A DNA stretch of 64,000 nt from Kushneria pakistanensis (GCF_014652795.1 NZ_BMZM01000001.1:930001-994000); one strand, 5' to 3'. Positions 9,493 to 19,512 are shown, counted from the first letter of the stretch. Notes: generated by a model not told the origin, from the letters alone. Numbers and translations are program-made.

Positions 9493-9702
9493 ATGGATCA
9501 GGAACTGCTTGCCATGCTGGTGTGCCCTGAAAGTGGTGGAAAGCTTGAGTACCATCGCGACACCAACGAGCTGCTGTGTCGTGAAAGCGGATTGGCCTAT
9601 CCCATTACGGATGGCATCCCCGTCATGCTGGTCAACCGGGCCCGCCGCCTGAGCGTGGAAGAGGCGCTGGGTAAACAGCAGGGTGCCTCGGCTTCATCAT
9701 GA
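9493..9702 (+). CDS. ycaR: Trm112 family protein YcaR
   Basis: Small protein of 69 aa ([20 protein letters not shown]) of the Trm112/UPF0434 family. The start at 9493 is chosen because AGGAGAAGAG lies just before it; an in-frame ATG at 9478 overlaps the lpxK stop and lacks a ribosome-binding site. The family has a zinc-ribbon-like fold, but only two Cys remain (VCPE and LLCRE), as in many bacterial members. In eukaryotes and archaea Trm112 activates methyltransferases; the bacterial role is not settled. Its position between lpxK and kdsB is conserved. Confidence 0.9.
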   Translation: MDQELLAMLVCPESGGKLEYHRDTNELLCRESGLAYPITDGIPVMLVNRARRLSVEEALGKQQGASASS

Positions 9703-10487
9703 GTCAGGCCTTTACCGTTATCATTCCGGCCAGGTTTGCCTCTCAGCGCCTGCCTGGCAAACCCTTGCTGGATATTGCCGGCAAACCCATGATCGAGCAC
9801 GTATGGCAGCGTGCCATGGCATCAAGTGCGACTCGTGTGTTGATTGCCACCGACAATGCCCGGATTGCCTCTGTCGCGCGGGGTTTCGGAGCTGAGGTTG
9901 TCATGACGCGAGAGGATCATGTCAACGGTACTTCACGTCTGACAGAGGTCGTTGATCGGCTGGGGCTCGAAGATGACGCCTGTATCGTCAATGTGCAGGG
10001 CGATGAGCCACTGTTACCCAGCAGCATGATCGACCGTGTGGCCGACTCGCTGCACAGGGATGATAGTGCCGCCATGGCAACGCTTGCAGAGCCGATTGCC
10101 GATCAGGCTACCCTGATGCGCGCCAGCGTGGTCAAGGTGGTGTGCAGCCAGCAGGGACGAGCCCTTTATTTTTCACGGGCCCCCATCCCATGGGATCGTG
10201 ATCGCTTTGATCTACCTGTTTCCGAACAATCGAACGACGATCAGGTTCTGAACAATGGCTGGTTTCGACATATTGGTATCTACGCTTATCGCACTTCCTT
10301 TTTACGCGATTATCAAAGTCTGCCGATAGCCCCCATTGAGGCCCTTGAGCAGCTCGAGCAGCTGCGGGCGCTTTATCATGGTTATGCCATTTCCGTTGCT
10401 GTCGTCGCCGAGCAATATCCTGCCGGTGTCGATACGCCCGAGGATCTGGAGCGTGTTCGCCAATTGCTGGCAAGGAGATCAGATTGA
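9699..10487 (+). CDS. kdsB: 3-deoxy-manno-octulosonate cytidylyltransferase KdsB
   Basis: Activates KDO with CTP to CMP-KDO for attachment to lipid IVA. The 262-aa protein shows [15 protein letters not shown] (residues 6-20), the nucleotide-sugar transferase signature, and [10 protein letters not shown] further on (about residues 93-102), with the Asp pair that binds metal. ATG overlaps the ycaR stop (ATGA), and its own stop overlaps the next gene start, so expression is coupled along the operon. Confidence 0.96.
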   Translation: MSQAFTVIIPARFASQRLPGKPLLDIAGKPMIEHVWQRAMASSATRVLIATDNARIASVARGFGAEVVMTREDHVNGTSRLTEVVDRLGLEDDACIVNVQGDEPLLPSSMIDRVADSLHRDDSAAMATLAEPIADQATLMRASVVKVVCSQQGRALYFSRAPIPWDRDRFDLPVSEQSNDDQVLNNGWFRHIGIYAYRTSFLRDYQSLPIAPIEALEQLEQLRALYHGYAISVAVVAEQYPAGVDTPEDLERVRQLLARRSD

Positions 10488-10963
10488 TTCGAGTCCTGTT
10501 TGTCTGTCTGGGCAATATCTGTCGTTCGCCCATGGCGGAGGGTGTTTTCCGTCAAATGCTACACCAGTCGGGGCTCGAGAACCGGATAGAGACGGATTCC
10601 TGCGGTGTCGGTGACTATCACGTGGGAGAGCCTCCTGATCCTCGGGCCATCCGCGAAGCACAGCATCGGGATATCGATATCACCGGCTTGCGTGGCCGTG
10701 TCATTCGTCAGGACGACTTCGATCGCTTTGATTATGTTCTGTGCATGGACCGCGAAAACCTTGAGGCCCTGAAGAAAGTTGCGCCCCGGGAAAGCCGCGC
10801 TCATGTAGGTCTGTTGATGGATTTTGCAACGCAAGGGACCGGCAAGGAGATTGATGATCCGTACTTTGGTAATACCGACGGTTTCGAGTGCATGGGCGAT
10901 CAGATCGTTGCCGGTTGTCAGGGACTGCTCAATCAGCTGAAAGCCAGAGAAGCATCGGATTGA
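10484..10963 (+). CDS. Low molecular weight protein-tyrosine phosphatase
   Basis: A 159-aa phosphatase with the catalytic loop C8-LGNIC-R14-S (CX5R) at the N-terminus and the general acid Asp in DDPYFG near residues 124-125. Enzymes of this family dephosphorylate protein tyrosines, often tyrosine autokinases controlling exopolysaccharide. The start is TTG at 10484, supported by AAGGAG seven nucleotides upstream and by the match of the N-terminus to the family. It overlaps the kdsB stop by 4 nt. No cognate kinase gene is in this window; the same gene stands between kdsB and murB in Pseudomonas. Confidence 0.92.
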   Translation: MIRVLFVCLGNICRSPMAEGVFRQMLHQSGLENRIETDSCGVGDYHVGEPPDPRAIREAQHRDIDITGLRGRVIRQDDFDRFDYVLCMDRENLEALKKVAPRESRAHVGLLMDFATQGTGKEIDDPYFGNTDGFECMGDQIVAGCQGLLNQLKAREASD

Positions 10964-10965
10964 AG

Positions 10966-11967
10966 ATGCAGTACGATGTTTCTCTGAAGTCATATAACAC
11001 GTTGGGGTTTGAGGCGAGGGCACAGGCGCTGGCGGAAGCTGATTCCCTGCTTTCCCTTCGCCGTATTCTTGTGACAGGCCGTCGGCAGTTTGACAGGATT
11101 ATCCCGCTGGGTGGCGGCAGCAATGTTGTCATGAAGCCCCGCATTGATGGGCTGGTGGTGCGCTATATGGGACAGCGTATCTGGCAGGTGCCCGTCAATG
11201 TCCATGAGGCTCTCTGGCATGTAGAAGCCGGTGTGAACTGGCATGCGCTGGTGGAAAAGACAACCGCCGCCGGCTGGTGGGGCATCGAAAACCTGGCGCT
11301 CATTCCAGGCTCGACAGGTGCTGCTCCCATCCAGAATATTGGTGCCTACGGCGTTGAAATGGCGGATGTGATCGATAGTGTGCATGTCATGCACCTTGCA
11401 GATGGCCGTTATGAAATACTGGATCGGGCACAGTGTGACTTTGGCTATCGACACAGCATCTTCAAGACAGCCATGGCCGGACAGGTCATCGTGGTCAGGG
11501 TCGTGCTAAGACTTGGTCTGGAAGTAAAGCCGCGCGTTGGCTATGGCGATCTTGCCCGGCGTCTGCCGGAAAACCCCGGGCCGAGTGATGTTGCGACTGC
11601 CGTGGCCGCCATTCGCCAGGAAAAACTGCCTGACCCACGCCTGTTGGGCAATGCCGGCAGTTTTTTCAAAAATCCTGTGGTGTCCTCTGATCAGGCCACA
11701 AGCCTGATAGCACGATGGCCTGACATGCCATTCTGGCAGACCGGTCAGGGAATCAAGCTGGCGGCTGGTTGGCTGATTGATCAGTGTGGCTGGAAGGGCT
11801 ATTGCCACAAGAGCGTAGGGGTACACCAGCAGCAGGCACTGGTGCTGGTGCACCATGGTGAAGGCAGTGTGCATGACCTGCTGGACATGGCCGGACGTAT
11901 TCAACACTCCGTGGAGGCACGTTTTGGCGTTACGCTTGAGATGGAGCCTGGCGTCATCGGAGCGTAG
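10966..11967 (+). CDS. murB: UDP-N-acetylenolpyruvoylglucosamine reductase MurB
   Basis: FAD enzyme that reduces UDP-GlcNAc-enolpyruvate to UDP-MurNAc in peptidoglycan synthesis. The ATG at 10966, 2 nt after the phosphatase stop, gives 333 aa. The start reads MQYDVSLKSYNTLGFEARA, a typical MurB beginning; a longer frame from 10888 is inside the previous gene and not credible. The FAD-binding segment LGGGSNVV is near residues 47-54, and the proton-donor Ser is S232 in GNAGSFFKNP (E. coli S229). C-terminal Glu in EMEPGVIG is present. Long form (type I) of MurB. Followed by a terminator shared with rne. Confidence 0.95.
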   Translation: MQYDVSLKSYNTLGFEARAQALAEADSLLSLRRILVTGRRQFDRIIPLGGGSNVVMKPRIDGLVVRYMGQRIWQVPVNVHEALWHVEAGVNWHALVEKTTAAGWWGIENLALIPGSTGAAPIQNIGAYGVEMADVIDSVHVMHLADGRYEILDRAQCDFGYRHSIFKTAMAGQVIVVRVVLRLGLEVKPRVGYGDLARRLPENPGPSDVATAVAAIRQEKLPDPRLLGNAGSFFKNPVVSSDQATSLIARWPDMPFWQTGQGIKLAAGWLIDQCGWKGYCHKSVGVHQQQALVLVHHGEGSVHDLLDMAGRIQHSVEARFGVTLEMEPGVIGA

Positions 11968-12027
11968 TCGGCGCCGGTATTGAGCAATTCCCGGGTCGTT
12001 CATAAAGGCAAATGACAGGCGACAAAT

Positions 12028-12061
12028 GAAAAGGCCCACTCCAGAGGAGTGGGCCTTTTTA
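12028..12061. terminator. Bidirectional rho-independent terminator, murB / rne
   Basis: AAAAGGCCCACTCC pairs with GGAGTGGGCCTTTTT across a 3-nt AGA loop, with A and T runs on both sides. Placed between convergent murB and rne. Confidence 0.92.
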
Positions 12062-12073
12062 ATGCAGCCTTGA

Positions 12074-15000
12074 TTACTCACCAGAGGACTGGTTTTCTCG
12101 CTGCTCGCGCTGCTGTTGACGACGGCGCTCACGTGGGTCGTTGTGCGCGCGGCGACGCTGACGCTGCTGAGATACTGGTGCATTCTCTGAAGTGCTGGCG
12201 TCTTTGGTCGAAGCACTTTCGGCGGTTGTCACCTGGCCAGCGCTTTTTTCAGCAGTAGTGACTGATTTGTCGCTGGTGCTAACAGCAGGCGCGGTCTTGT
12301 GACTGGCCGGCTTCGGCGCGACTTCACTGACCGGCTTTCCGGCATCGGTACCTGCCGGTTTGTCAGCGGCGTTTGCAGTAGCAGCGGGCGCTGTCTGCTC
12401 CGATGCCTGACTGGCTTCGGGCGAAGCCGAGGCTTTCGAGGCGGCCTTATCTGTGCCTTTCTCGCGCGCGGTAACGCTTTGCTTGTTAATGTCGCGTGCC
12501 GGCGCTTCCCTGGAGGCCCTGTCTGTTACAGGTTTTTCGGCTTCCTGAGAGATCAGTTGGGGCTGCTCACGAGGAGCGGCTTCACTGGCCATGGCGGCAG
12601 CGGACGTCTTCTTTTCTGCGTCGGCGCCTTCTTGCTTCTGGCTGGAAGCACTATCGGCAACTGCACGCTCATTGCTGTCATTGGTAGCGGTATCAGACTT
12701 TTGGGGCGTTTCCACGGAACCAGAAGCCACGCTGGTGTCAGTCACCGAGCGCTTGCCGCCTTCGCTGCCGGTATCACCCCCGGCTACAGTAGCCTTACCG
12801 CTGGCGGCATTGGGCACTTCTGCGCCGGCTACCTTGTCATCGGTAGTAGCTGCGCTTTTCTGAGATGCCTTCTGCGATGAGGGCTTTTCCTGGCGCTTGT
12901 CGGAACTCTCCGGTGACACAGCGGCAGGTTTTGCTGTCTCGTTGGCGCCGTCGGTTTTTTCACTTTGTTGACCCGCAACGGCTTCAGAAGGCTGCGACTC
13001 ACGCCCAAAGGTGGCGCTGACTGATTTGCGGCCATTGCCCGAGGTTGCAGGTGCTTTTTCTTCAGAAGCTGAGGCCTTCTCGCTGTCAACCGAGGATGCC
13101 TCGGAATGCGTAGATGCCAATGTTTCTGAAGTGCTGTCGGCAGTATTGCTGGAAGCCGATGTCGGGGATTCTGTCTTGCTGCCATCGCCTTTTTTAGCGG
13201 TATCAGTGTCGGCAGTACCCCTGGACTGGTGGGCTTCAGCCTGTAACCGCTCCTGTTCAGCGACCGCCTCAGGGCTCAAGGCCTGCTTGCGGCTGCGCTG
13301 GCGGGGGTTATTGCGGGTACGCTGTGGCTGGCCATCATTGCCATCCTGCGCGGGTGAGGATTGCGCATGTTCGCTTTTGGCACTTTCCGCTTTGGCAGGG
13401 GCATCAGCAGAAGGCTTTTTGCGCTCACCCTCATCACGCGTCCTTTCACTGCTCTTGCCAGCAGGCGCGGCCTGTTGGCGCTTGTCGCTGTTATCACTCT
13501 TTGACGATGCGCCATTTTGCTGGCGCTTGTCGTTACGATCGGCGCTGGTGTTGTCGCCCTTGTCGGCGGCGTTGTTTTGCTGACGCTTATCGTTGCGACC
13601 CGTAGCATTGTCGTTCTTGTCACTCTTGTCAGAGTCACGCGAGGGTCGTTCACGACGTCCCTTGTCGTCACGGCTCTTGTCGGAGGACAGGCGCTTGTCA
13701 TTGCGACCGTTTTTGCCACCCGCGCTGTCATCGCGTCTGGCGTTGTCACGACGGTTGTTGCGCTGTTCACCGTTGCTCGATGAAGATTTCTGTTCCTCGC
13801 GCGCTGTGCTTTCCTGCGCGGAAGGCTGCTGTTTTTCTTCTTCCACGGCCGGCCGAGTGTTTTCCTTTTTCGGCTGAGCGCTGGCAGTTTCCTGCTTGCT
13901 GCTGCTTTCTTCGCTGCCCATCAGGCGATTGAAGCCTTTCATGAGACGGCTCAAAAAGCCTGAAGGCTCTTCATTAACCTGAGGTGCAACAGGTTCGGGC
14001 GCCGGTGTGCGATGCGCCACGGAGCGTACGGCAGCTTCGGTGCGCTTGACAGGCTTGCGATAGGTTTCGCTTTCGTCTTCCGGTGCCTCGAAGTCGTCTG
14101 ACAGCTCGAAGCTTGAGCGGGCTGCTTCTTCAGGATCGACCTGATCATCACGGTAGCGCTGAACGTCATAGTGTGGCGTTTCAAGCTCGGGTTGTGGCAG
14201 CAGCATGACGCGTACGCCCTGGCGACGTTCGATGTCGGCAAGCACGTTGCGCTTTTCATTGAGCAGATAGGTAGCCACTGGCACCGGCAGCATGGCACGA
14301 ATCTGTGAGCTGCGATCCTTCATCGCTTCTTCTTCGATCAGGCGCATGATGGACAGCGACAGTGAACGCACATCGCGAATGGTGCCCTGGCCATTACAGC
14401 GCGGGCACACCACGCCGCTGGTTTCGCCCAGCGAGGGACGCAGACGCTGGCGTGACATTTCCATGAGACCAAAACGCGAGATTCGTCCGATCTGGACGCG
14501 CGCGCGATCAAGCTTCAGTGCATCACGGACACGATTTTCAACTTCACGCTGGTTGCGCGAAGGGGTCATGTCGATGAAATCGATGACGACCAGACCGCCG
14601 ATGTCGCGCAGACGAAGTTGACGAGCAATTTCATCGGCGGCTTCAAGGTTGGTCTGAAGTGCCGTCTCCTCGATGTCGCCGCCCTTGGTGGCGCGTGAGG
14701 AGTTGATGTCGATGGAGACCAGGGCTTCGGTATGGTCGATCACTACCGAGCCGCCTGAGGGCAGTTTTACTTCGCGCTCGTAGGCTGTCTCGATCTGGGA
14801 TTCAATCTGAAAGCGGGAGAAGAGGGGAACGTCATCGTTATACAGCTTGATCTTCTGCTGGTATGACGGCATGACCTGCTTGACGAAGTTGATGGCTTCT
14901 TCATGCACATCGGTATGGTCAATCAGTACCTCGCCAATGTCCTGACGCAGGTAGTCGCGCATGGCGCGAATAATGACGTTGGATTCCCGGTAGATCAGGA

Positions 15001-15613
15001 AGGGGGCCGAGCGCTTGCCGGCTTCTTCGGTAATGGTTTCCCATACCTGTACCAGATAGTCCAGATCCCACTGCAGCTCTTCACTGGAACGACCGATCCC
15101 TGCCGTACGCACAATCACGCCCATTTTTTCGGGCATGTTGAGCTGGCTCATGGCCTCTTTCAGCTCGGTACGCTCATCGCCTTCGATGCGGCGTGAAATA
15201 CCGCCGGCCCGGGGGTTGTTGGGCATCAATACCAGGAAGCGACCGGCCAGACTGATAAAGGTGGTCAGGGCAGCGCCCTTGTTGCCGCGCTCTTCCTTGT
15301 CGACCTGGACGATGACTTCCTGGCCTTCCTTGATCACTTCCCGAATGTTGGGGCGGCCGTTACCGGAAGGCTCCTTTGAGAAGTATTCGCGCGAGATCTC
15401 CTTGAGCGGCAAAAAGCCATGGCGATCAGCACCGAAATCAACGAAAGCGGCTTCAAGGCTGGGTTCGACGCGCGTGATGCGTCCGCGGTAAATGTTGGCC
15501 TTTTTTTGCTCCCGGGCACCGGATTCGATGTCGAGATCATAGAGTCTTTGGCCATCGACCAGCGCGACTCTCAGCTCTTCAGGCTGTGTCGCGTTGATAA
15601 GCATGCGTTTCAT
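12074..15613 (-). CDS. rne: Ribonuclease E
   Basis: Essential endoribonuclease (1179 aa) for mRNA decay and rRNA/tRNA processing, and scaffold of the degradosome. The catalytic half is near-colinear with E. coli: S1 domain about residues 35-120, catalytic Asp D302 and D345 ([17 protein letters not shown]), zinc-link CPRC at 403-406. Beyond about residue 500 the protein is low-complexity: acidic, Lys/Arg/Gln, then Ser/Ala/Thr-rich, as in disordered scaffold regions. A Lys-Arg-Gln-Gln repeat is present (see separate entry). Two NDPR-like motifs are visible, RNNPRQRSR in the middle and [10 protein letters not shown] at the very end. The ATG at 15613 gives [10 protein letters not shown], identical to the E. 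coli start. The rhlB gene is in the same window. Confidence 0.97.
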   Translation of the reverse strand: MKRMLINATQPEELRVALVDGQRLYDLDIESGAREQKKANIYRGRITRVEPSLEAAFVDFGADRHGFLPLKEISREYFSKEPSGNGRPNIREVIKEGQEVIVQVDKEERGNKGAALTTFISLAGRFLVLMPNNPRAGGISRRIEGDERTELKEAMSQLNMPEKMGVIVRTAGIGRSSEELQWDLDYLVQVWETITEEAGKRSAPFLIYRESNVIIRAMRDYLRQDIGEVLIDHTDVHEEAINFVKQVMPSYQQKIKLYNDDVPLFSRFQIESQIETAYEREVKLPSGGSVVIDHTEALVSIDINSSRATKGGDIEETALQTNLEAADEIARQLRLRDIGGLVVIDFIDMTPSRNQREVENRVRDALKLDRARVQIGRISRFGLMEMSRQRLRPSLGETSGVVCPRCNGQGTIRDVRSLSLSIMRLIEEEAMKDRSSQIRAMLPVPVATYLLNEKRNVLADIERRQGVRVMLLPQPELETPHYDVQRYRDDQVDPEEAARSSFELSDDFEAPEDESETYRKPVKRTEAAVRSVAHRTPAPEPVAPQVNEEPSGFLSRLMKGFNRLMGSEESSSKQETASAQPKKENTRPAVEEEKQQPSAQESTAREEQKSSSSNGEQRNNRRDNARRDDSAGGKNGRNDKRLSSDKSRDDKGRRERPSRDSDKSDKNDNATGRNDKRQQNNAADKGDNTSADRNDKRQQNGASSKSDNSDKRQQAAPAGKSSERTRDEGERKKPSADAPAKAESAKSEHAQSSPAQDGNDGQPQRTRNNPRQRSRKQALSPEAVAEQERLQAEAHQSRGTADTDTAKKGDGSKTESPTSASSNTADSTSETLASTHSEASSVDSEKASASEEKAPATSGNGRKSVSATFGRESQPSEAVAGQQSEKTDGANETAKPAAVSPESSDKRQEKPSSQKASQKSAATTDDKVAGAEVPNAASGKATVAGGDTGSEGGKRSVTDTSVASGSVETPQKSDTATNDSNERAVADSASSQKQEGADAEKKTSAAAMASEAAPREQPQLISQEAEKPVTDRASREAPARDINKQSVTAREKGTDKAASKASASPEASQASEQTAPAATANAADKPAGTDAGKPVSEVAPKPASHKTAPAVSTSDKSVTTAEKSAGQVTTAESASTKDASTSENAPVSQQRQRRRAHNDPRERRRQQQREQRENQSSGE
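13472..13709 (-). repeat. Degenerate repeats in the RNase E disordered tail
   Basis: Four imperfect copies of a segment encoding (N)DKRQQN or NDKRLS, at about 13472-13495, 13511-13540, 13571-13600 and 13689-13709. They share blocks such as GCGCTTGTCGTT with 1-3 changes. Codon-level variation suggests old in-frame expansion rather than a recent slip. The repeats fall in the arginine-rich linker expected to bind RNA. Confidence 0.6.
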
Positions 15614-16080
15614 GTTGTCTCACTGACTGAGCGTACCGCCAGACAGATGCCGTACTACAGGCGTCATCAAACTCTGCAGTTGAAGTGGGTGCCTGTAGCG
15701 CCGGGCATCGGTACAGCCGAATCGCGGGCCAGAGTGTTTGTGCTCAGCGCATGTCTACAAGTATGTATCAATTCCTCAAGCGCCATACAGACGTGCTCGG
15801 GAAAGGCTTCTTCATGATCATGTTGAGTACGTGACCGCCTGAAGACATGTCGCGGCAGCATGGTTGCTTAACCGGTCTTCCAGTGGGGCGGTCACACCTG
15901 GTGGCCATCGATTCAACAGCACCGGCTTTCGGTACGGAAATGGTTTATCCCGTGATGCAAAATCCGGGTACTTCAATACTGCCAGGTGCCGGGTTTATAC
16001 CACCCGACGACTGTTCCGTTGCTTCGGCCTGCGTGTCATCTGGTGCAGGCGCTATCAGGTCCTTCGAACCTTAAGGAAGC
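15614..16080 (-). promoter_or_regulatory. Long 5' leader region of rne
   Basis: No convincing gene is found in this stretch on either strand. If the promoter at 16087-16115 is used, rne mRNA has an untranslated leader of about 465 nt. E. coli rne also has a long leader (about 360 nt) through which RNase E controls its own mRNA; equivalence here is inferred from length and position only, and no structured element could be identified by eye. Confidence 0.45.
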
Positions 16081-16086
16081 ACCCGG

Positions 16087-16115
16087 AATATAACAGCAAA
16101 CCCTGGAGCCCACAA
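16087..16115 (-). promoter_or_regulatory. Candidate sigma-70 promoter for rne
   Basis: On the minus strand: TTGTGG (16115-16110), a 17-nt spacer, then TATATT (16092-16087). Best sigma-70 match noted upstream of rne. Confidence 0.5.
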
Positions 16116-16141
16116 TCGGGGTCATCACGGCGTTATTTCGC

Positions 16142-16147
16142 TACAAT
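16142..16147 (+). promoter_or_regulatory. Candidate -10 box for rluC
   Basis: TACAAT followed by the GC-rich GCCGGCC, 36 nt before the rluC start. No good -35 at the right distance. Confidence 0.35.
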
Positions 16148-16182
16148 GCCGGCCTTTGCAGCAGGTAAACAAGGAAGCAGAC

Positions 16183-17121
16183 ATGGGTGAGGGGCGTGGC
16201 GTTCAGTGGCTTGAAATCGACGAGCATCATGATGGACAGCGGTTGGACAATTTTCTGATTGCCCATCTAAAGGGCGCGCCTCGTACCCTGGTCTATCGAA
16301 TCATTCGGCGCGGTGAAGTGCGTATCAACGGCGGACGGGGCAAGGCAAGTCGTCGTCTGATCAAGGGAGACCGTGTGCGTGTACCGCCGCTGCGGCTGAC
16401 ACCTCAGGAAGCGGTGCAGGAGGTCAGCGATAATCTGCGCCAGGTCATCGAGCGCAGTCTTTTAAAGGAGACGCCGGACTGGATGGTATTCAACAAGCCT
16501 TCCGGTCTGGCCGTGCATGGCGGCAGTGGGGTCAAGATCGGGCTGATCGAAGCCCTGCGTCAGGTGCGCGATGATCTGCCTTATCTGGAGCTGGTGCATC
16601 GAATCGATCGTGATACATCAGGGTGTCTGCTGGTCGCGAAATCACGTGATGCGCTCAACTTCCTCAGCGATGAGTTGCGCGAACATCGGATGCAAAAACA
16701 CTACCTGGCACTGGTAGCGGGAGAATGGCCCGCCAGGCAGGATGGAGTCGATGCGCCGCTGCTGCGTTTTGAACTGGCCAACGGCGAGCGCCGTGTGCGT
16801 GTGGATGCTGCCGGAAAGGCATCCAGAACGCGCTTTAACCTGCTTGAATCGTTGAAGGGGGCGTCACTGCTGGAAGCAGAGCCAGTGACAGGGCGTACGC
16901 ATCAGATCAGGGTGCATGCTGAACATATGGGGCATCCTCTATTGGGGGATACCAAATATGGCAGTGTCGCTGGCGAGCGTCTGGCCAAACGCTCTGGGTT
17001 ATCCCGCCTTTTTCTGCATGCGCGCATGCTGGGATTTACCGATCCTGCCTCACGTCAGCGTATCCAGATACAGGCGCCATTGAGCGATGATTTAGAGGAT
17101 GTACTGACACGCCTGCGTTAA
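16183..17121 (+). CDS. rluC: 23S rRNA pseudouridine synthase RluC
   Basis: Makes pseudouridine at positions 955, 2504 and 2580 (E. coli numbering) of 23S rRNA. Protein of 312 aa: N-terminal S4 RNA-binding domain (about residues 17-80) and RluA-type catalytic domain with HRIDRDTSG at 139-147; the catalytic Asp is D144. The ATG at 16183, preceded by AAGGAAG, is preferred over the in-frame ATG at 16156. Divergent from rne, the arrangement also found in Pseudomonas and E. coli. Confidence 0.94.
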   Translation: MGEGRGVQWLEIDEHHDGQRLDNFLIAHLKGAPRTLVYRIIRRGEVRINGGRGKASRRLIKGDRVRVPPLRLTPQEAVQEVSDNLRQVIERSLLKETPDWMVFNKPSGLAVHGGSGVKIGLIEALRQVRDDLPYLELVHRIDRDTSGCLLVAKSRDALNFLSDELREHRMQKHYLALVAGEWPARQDGVDAPLLRFELANGERRVRVDAAGKASRTRFNLLESLKGASLLEAEPVTGRTHQIRVHAEHMGHPLLGDTKYGSVAGERLAKRSGLSRLFLHARMLGFTDPASRQRIQIQAPLSDDLEDVLTRLR

Positions 17122-17176
17122 AGGATGTCTGCAACACGGCGGGTTTTCTTCCGAGGGTAACAAGAAGGATACAACA

Positions 17177-17872
17177 GTGATGCGTTATCGTCTGATCATC
17201 TTTGACTGGGATGGCACGCTCATGGATTCGGCTGATCGAATCGTGGACTGTATGCAGCGTGCTGGTATCGATGTCGGCTGGCCTGCGCTGAGCCGCGAAG
17301 CCGTGCGCGATATTATCGGTCTTGGCCTGCCTGAAGCCATTGCCCGGTTGTGTCCGGGAATTGATACCGAACAGGCCGAGCATCTCCGACAGCGTTATGT
17401 TCATCACTTTATGACGGCTGAGCGAGAGGGACCTGCGCTGCCATTTTTTGCTGGGGTGGAAGAGGGTGTCGCCCGATTGAAGGCCGCACCGGGTGTCAAG
17501 CTTGCCGTTGCCACGGGCAAGAGTCGGCGCGGGCTTGATCGCATCTTTGCCGAACGCTGCTGCGGCCACTGGTTTGATGACAGCCGCACGGCAGACATGA
17601 CGCGCTCAAAGCCTGATCCGCGCATGCTGGCCGAGTTGCTTGAGACGCTTGATGTGCCACTGAATGAGGCCGTGATGGTGGGTGACAGTGTTCATGACAT
17701 GGGGATGGCGCAGGCCCTGGGCATGGACCGCGTGGCCGTGACGTGGGGCGTTCATGATGCAAGGCAACTGGGTGACTTTTCGCCCGTATACGTGGCGACG
17801 GATTTTCGGGAACTGATGTCCTGGCTGGACACGACAGCCTGCCAGCGTACAAGGGTAGAAATGCATGAGTGA
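17177..17872 (+). CDS. HAD family hydrolase (phosphoglycolate phosphatase-like)
   Basis: Haloacid-dehalogenase superfamily phosphatase of 231 aa. Motif I IFDWDGTLMDS holds the nucleophile D10 and D12; motif II Ser/Thr in VATGKSRRG near residues 112-120; motif III/IV MVGDSVHDMGMA near 168-179. An alpha-helical cap lies between motifs I and II, as in the Gph/PGMB group. Substrate not predictable. Start is GTG 17177 or the adjacent ATG 17180; AAGGA at 17165-17169 suits either. The gene overlaps sppA by 8 nt and stands at the same place, after rluC, in Pseudomonas. Confidence 0.88.
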   Translation: MMRYRLIIFDWDGTLMDSADRIVDCMQRAGIDVGWPALSREAVRDIIGLGLPEAIARLCPGIDTEQAEHLRQRYVHHFMTAEREGPALPFFAGVEEGVARLKAAPGVKLAVATGKSRRGLDRIFAERCCGHWFDDSRTADMTRSKPDPRMLAELLETLDVPLNEAVMVGDSVHDMGMAQALGMDRVAVTWGVHDARQLGDFSPVYVATDFRELMSWLDTTACQRTRVEMHE

Positions 17873-18875
17873 TCAAAGGGATCGATGGACAGAGCATGAC
17901 ATGGTCGACGAAGGCGCAACGGCCGAGAGCCATGGTCGCGAGAGTGTGCATCGTGAGGCAGTGATGGAGCGCTGGCTGCTCGAAATGGTGCGCGAGCAAC
18001 GCCGCTCTCGCCGCTGGAAGATCTTTTTTCGGCTGCTGTTCTGGATTTTCTGGATCGTGGTGGCAGCAGCCGTGGCCTTCATGGTGACGGGCGATCGTGA
18101 GTCACTGGTCAGTAATCGAGTCGGGGTCGTCAAGATCGATGGCGCGATCGACAGCCGATCTCCTGCCAGTGCCGAAAGGGTCATTCGTGGCCTGAATAAT
18201 GCGTGGCAGGGTTCCAGCACGGCAGTGGTGCTGCAGATCAATAGTCCCGGTGGCTCTCCAGTGCAGTCACAGCGTATCTATGACGAAATTCGTCGTCTGC
18301 GCAGTACCGGTGATAAGCCCATCATTGCTGTCATTGAAGATATCGGGGCCAGTGGAGCCTACTATATCGCATCGGCAGCAGATGATATTTATGCGGCACC
18401 GGCAAGTCTCATCGGCTCCATCGGTGTGATCTACTCCGGGTTCGGGCTCGAGGGCGCGATGGAGAAGCTGGGTGTTGAACGGCGTGTGTTTACGGCAGGC
18501 GAGAACAAGGACATGCTTGATCCCTTTCAGCCTGTCAATGATACGCAGCGCCGCTTCTGGCAGCACGTACTGGATCAGACGCACGATCAGTTCATCAATG
18601 CCGTCAAAAACGGTCGGGGGGATCGTCTGTCGGATGATCCCGAGCTGTTTTCGGGGCTGGTATGGACCGGTGAAGAAGCCGTCGACAAGGGGCTGATAGA
18701 TGGGCTCAAGAGCGTCGATGACATCGCGCGTGAAATGACCGGTAGTGCCGAGACAACGGACTATACCCAGAGCGGCGATCCGCTTGAGCAGATATCACGC
18801 CACTTTGGCCGGGTTGCTGCGCAATACCTTGGTATTGATCTTCAGGCCGAGGGCTCGCCTGTTCGTCTGCGTTAA
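17865..18875 (+). CDS. sppA: Signal peptide peptidase SppA, short type
   Basis: Membrane-bound serine protease that degrades cleaved signal peptides. The 336-aa protein has a hydrophilic N-terminus, one membrane segment at about residues 52-75, and a single protease domain. The Ser/Lys dyad is S163 (GASGAYYIAS) and K215 (GENKDMLDP), 52 residues apart as in the Bacillus SppA (S147/K199), so both catalytic residues are in the one domain. This is the 36-kDa type rather than the duplicated 67-kDa E. coli type. ATG overlaps the end of the HAD gene. Confidence 0.93.
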   Translation: MSDQRDRWTEHDMVDEGATAESHGRESVHREAVMERWLLEMVREQRRSRRWKIFFRLLFWIFWIVVAAAVAFMVTGDRESLVSNRVGVVKIDGAIDSRSPASAERVIRGLNNAWQGSSTAVVLQINSPGGSPVQSQRIYDEIRRLRSTGDKPIIAVIEDIGASGAYYIASAADDIYAAPASLIGSIGVIYSGFGLEGAMEKLGVERRVFTAGENKDMLDPFQPVNDTQRRFWQHVLDQTHDQFINAVKNGRGDRLSDDPELFSGLVWTGEEAVDKGLIDGLKSVDDIAREMTGSAETTDYTQSGDPLEQISRHFGRVAAQYLGIDLQAEGSPVRLR

Positions 18876-18879
18876 ATAT

Positions 18880-18912
18880 GCCGGGCCGATGTATCGGCCC
18901 GGCAGTGTTTTG
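18880..18912. terminator. Terminator between sppA and maf
   Basis: Perfect 10-bp stem GCCGGGCCGA / TCGGCCCGGC with a TGTA loop, followed by AGTGTTTTG on the plus strand. Convergent gene junction. Confidence 0.7.
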
Positions 18913-18927
18913 CTCTTGAAAGCGTTA

Positions 18928-19512
18928 TTAATCAAGTAACGGATTGACGCCTGCCTCGCGCAGTAAACGACAAAGAGCAATCAGTGGCAGGCCGATCAGG
19001 GCACTGGGGTCAGTGGTATCGATGCCGTCAAAAAGTGCCGTACCCAGTTTCTCCATATAAAAGCCACCGGCGTTGTGAATTGCCGGTTCCTTCATGATAT
19101 AGCCCTCGATCTCCTCACGACTTAGCGCTCTGATATCAACGCTTGTGAGATCAACATGGGTGGCAAGGCGATGACGACGCGTATCCAGTAGTGTGACCCC
19201 CGTTAAAAAGCTGACGCGTCGTCCGGAAAACTGTTCAAGCTGATGGCGGGCTCGGTCGATACTGCCCGGCTTGCCCAGCAGGGCATTATCGATACTGGCC
19301 ACCTGATCGCTGCCTATAATCAGATGGTGCGGATAGCGCTCAGCCAGTGCTTGTGCCTTTTCACGCGACAGCCGCTCGGCCAGCCTGTATGGCGTTTCAC
19401 CCTCTTGAGGCCTTTCGTCGATATCGGGAGAGCAGTGCTGGAACGGCAGGCCAAGACGTTCCAGCAGTTCGCGGCGCGAACTGGAGCCGGAGGCCAGAAC
19501 AAGCATGGACAT
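18928..19512 (-). CDS. yceF: Maf family nucleotide pyrophosphatase YceF
   Basis: Maf-family NTP pyrophosphatase. The YceF branch hydrolyses m7GTP, but that specificity is inferred. Protein of 194 aa beginning MSMLVLASGSSSRRELLERLGLPF, equal to E. coli YceF in length. Conserved ASxSxxR, DERPQEGETP and IIGSDQVASIDNALLGKPG (catalytic Asp) are present. Several ATGs cluster at the start; 19512 is chosen because CAGGAG ends 5 nt before it; 19506 would be nearly the same. Divergent from yceD, the usual arrangement. Confidence 0.9.
   Translation of the reverse strand: MSMLVLASGSSSRRELLERLGLPFQHCSPDIDERPQEGETPYRLAERLSREKAQALAERYPHHLIIGSDQVASIDNALLGKPGSIDRARHQLEQFSGRRVSFLTGVTLLDTRRHRLATHVDLTSVDIRALSREEIEGYIMKEPAIHNAGGFYMEKLGTALFDGIDTTDPSALIGLPLIALCRLLREAGVNPLLD

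Noticed and set aside
12299-13877. Several long open frames on the plus strand inside rne
   Set aside because: They lie opposite the low-complexity RNase E tail, where biased codons open the other frames. The products are repetitive Cys/Arg/Leu-rich strings without motifs or ribosome-binding sites.
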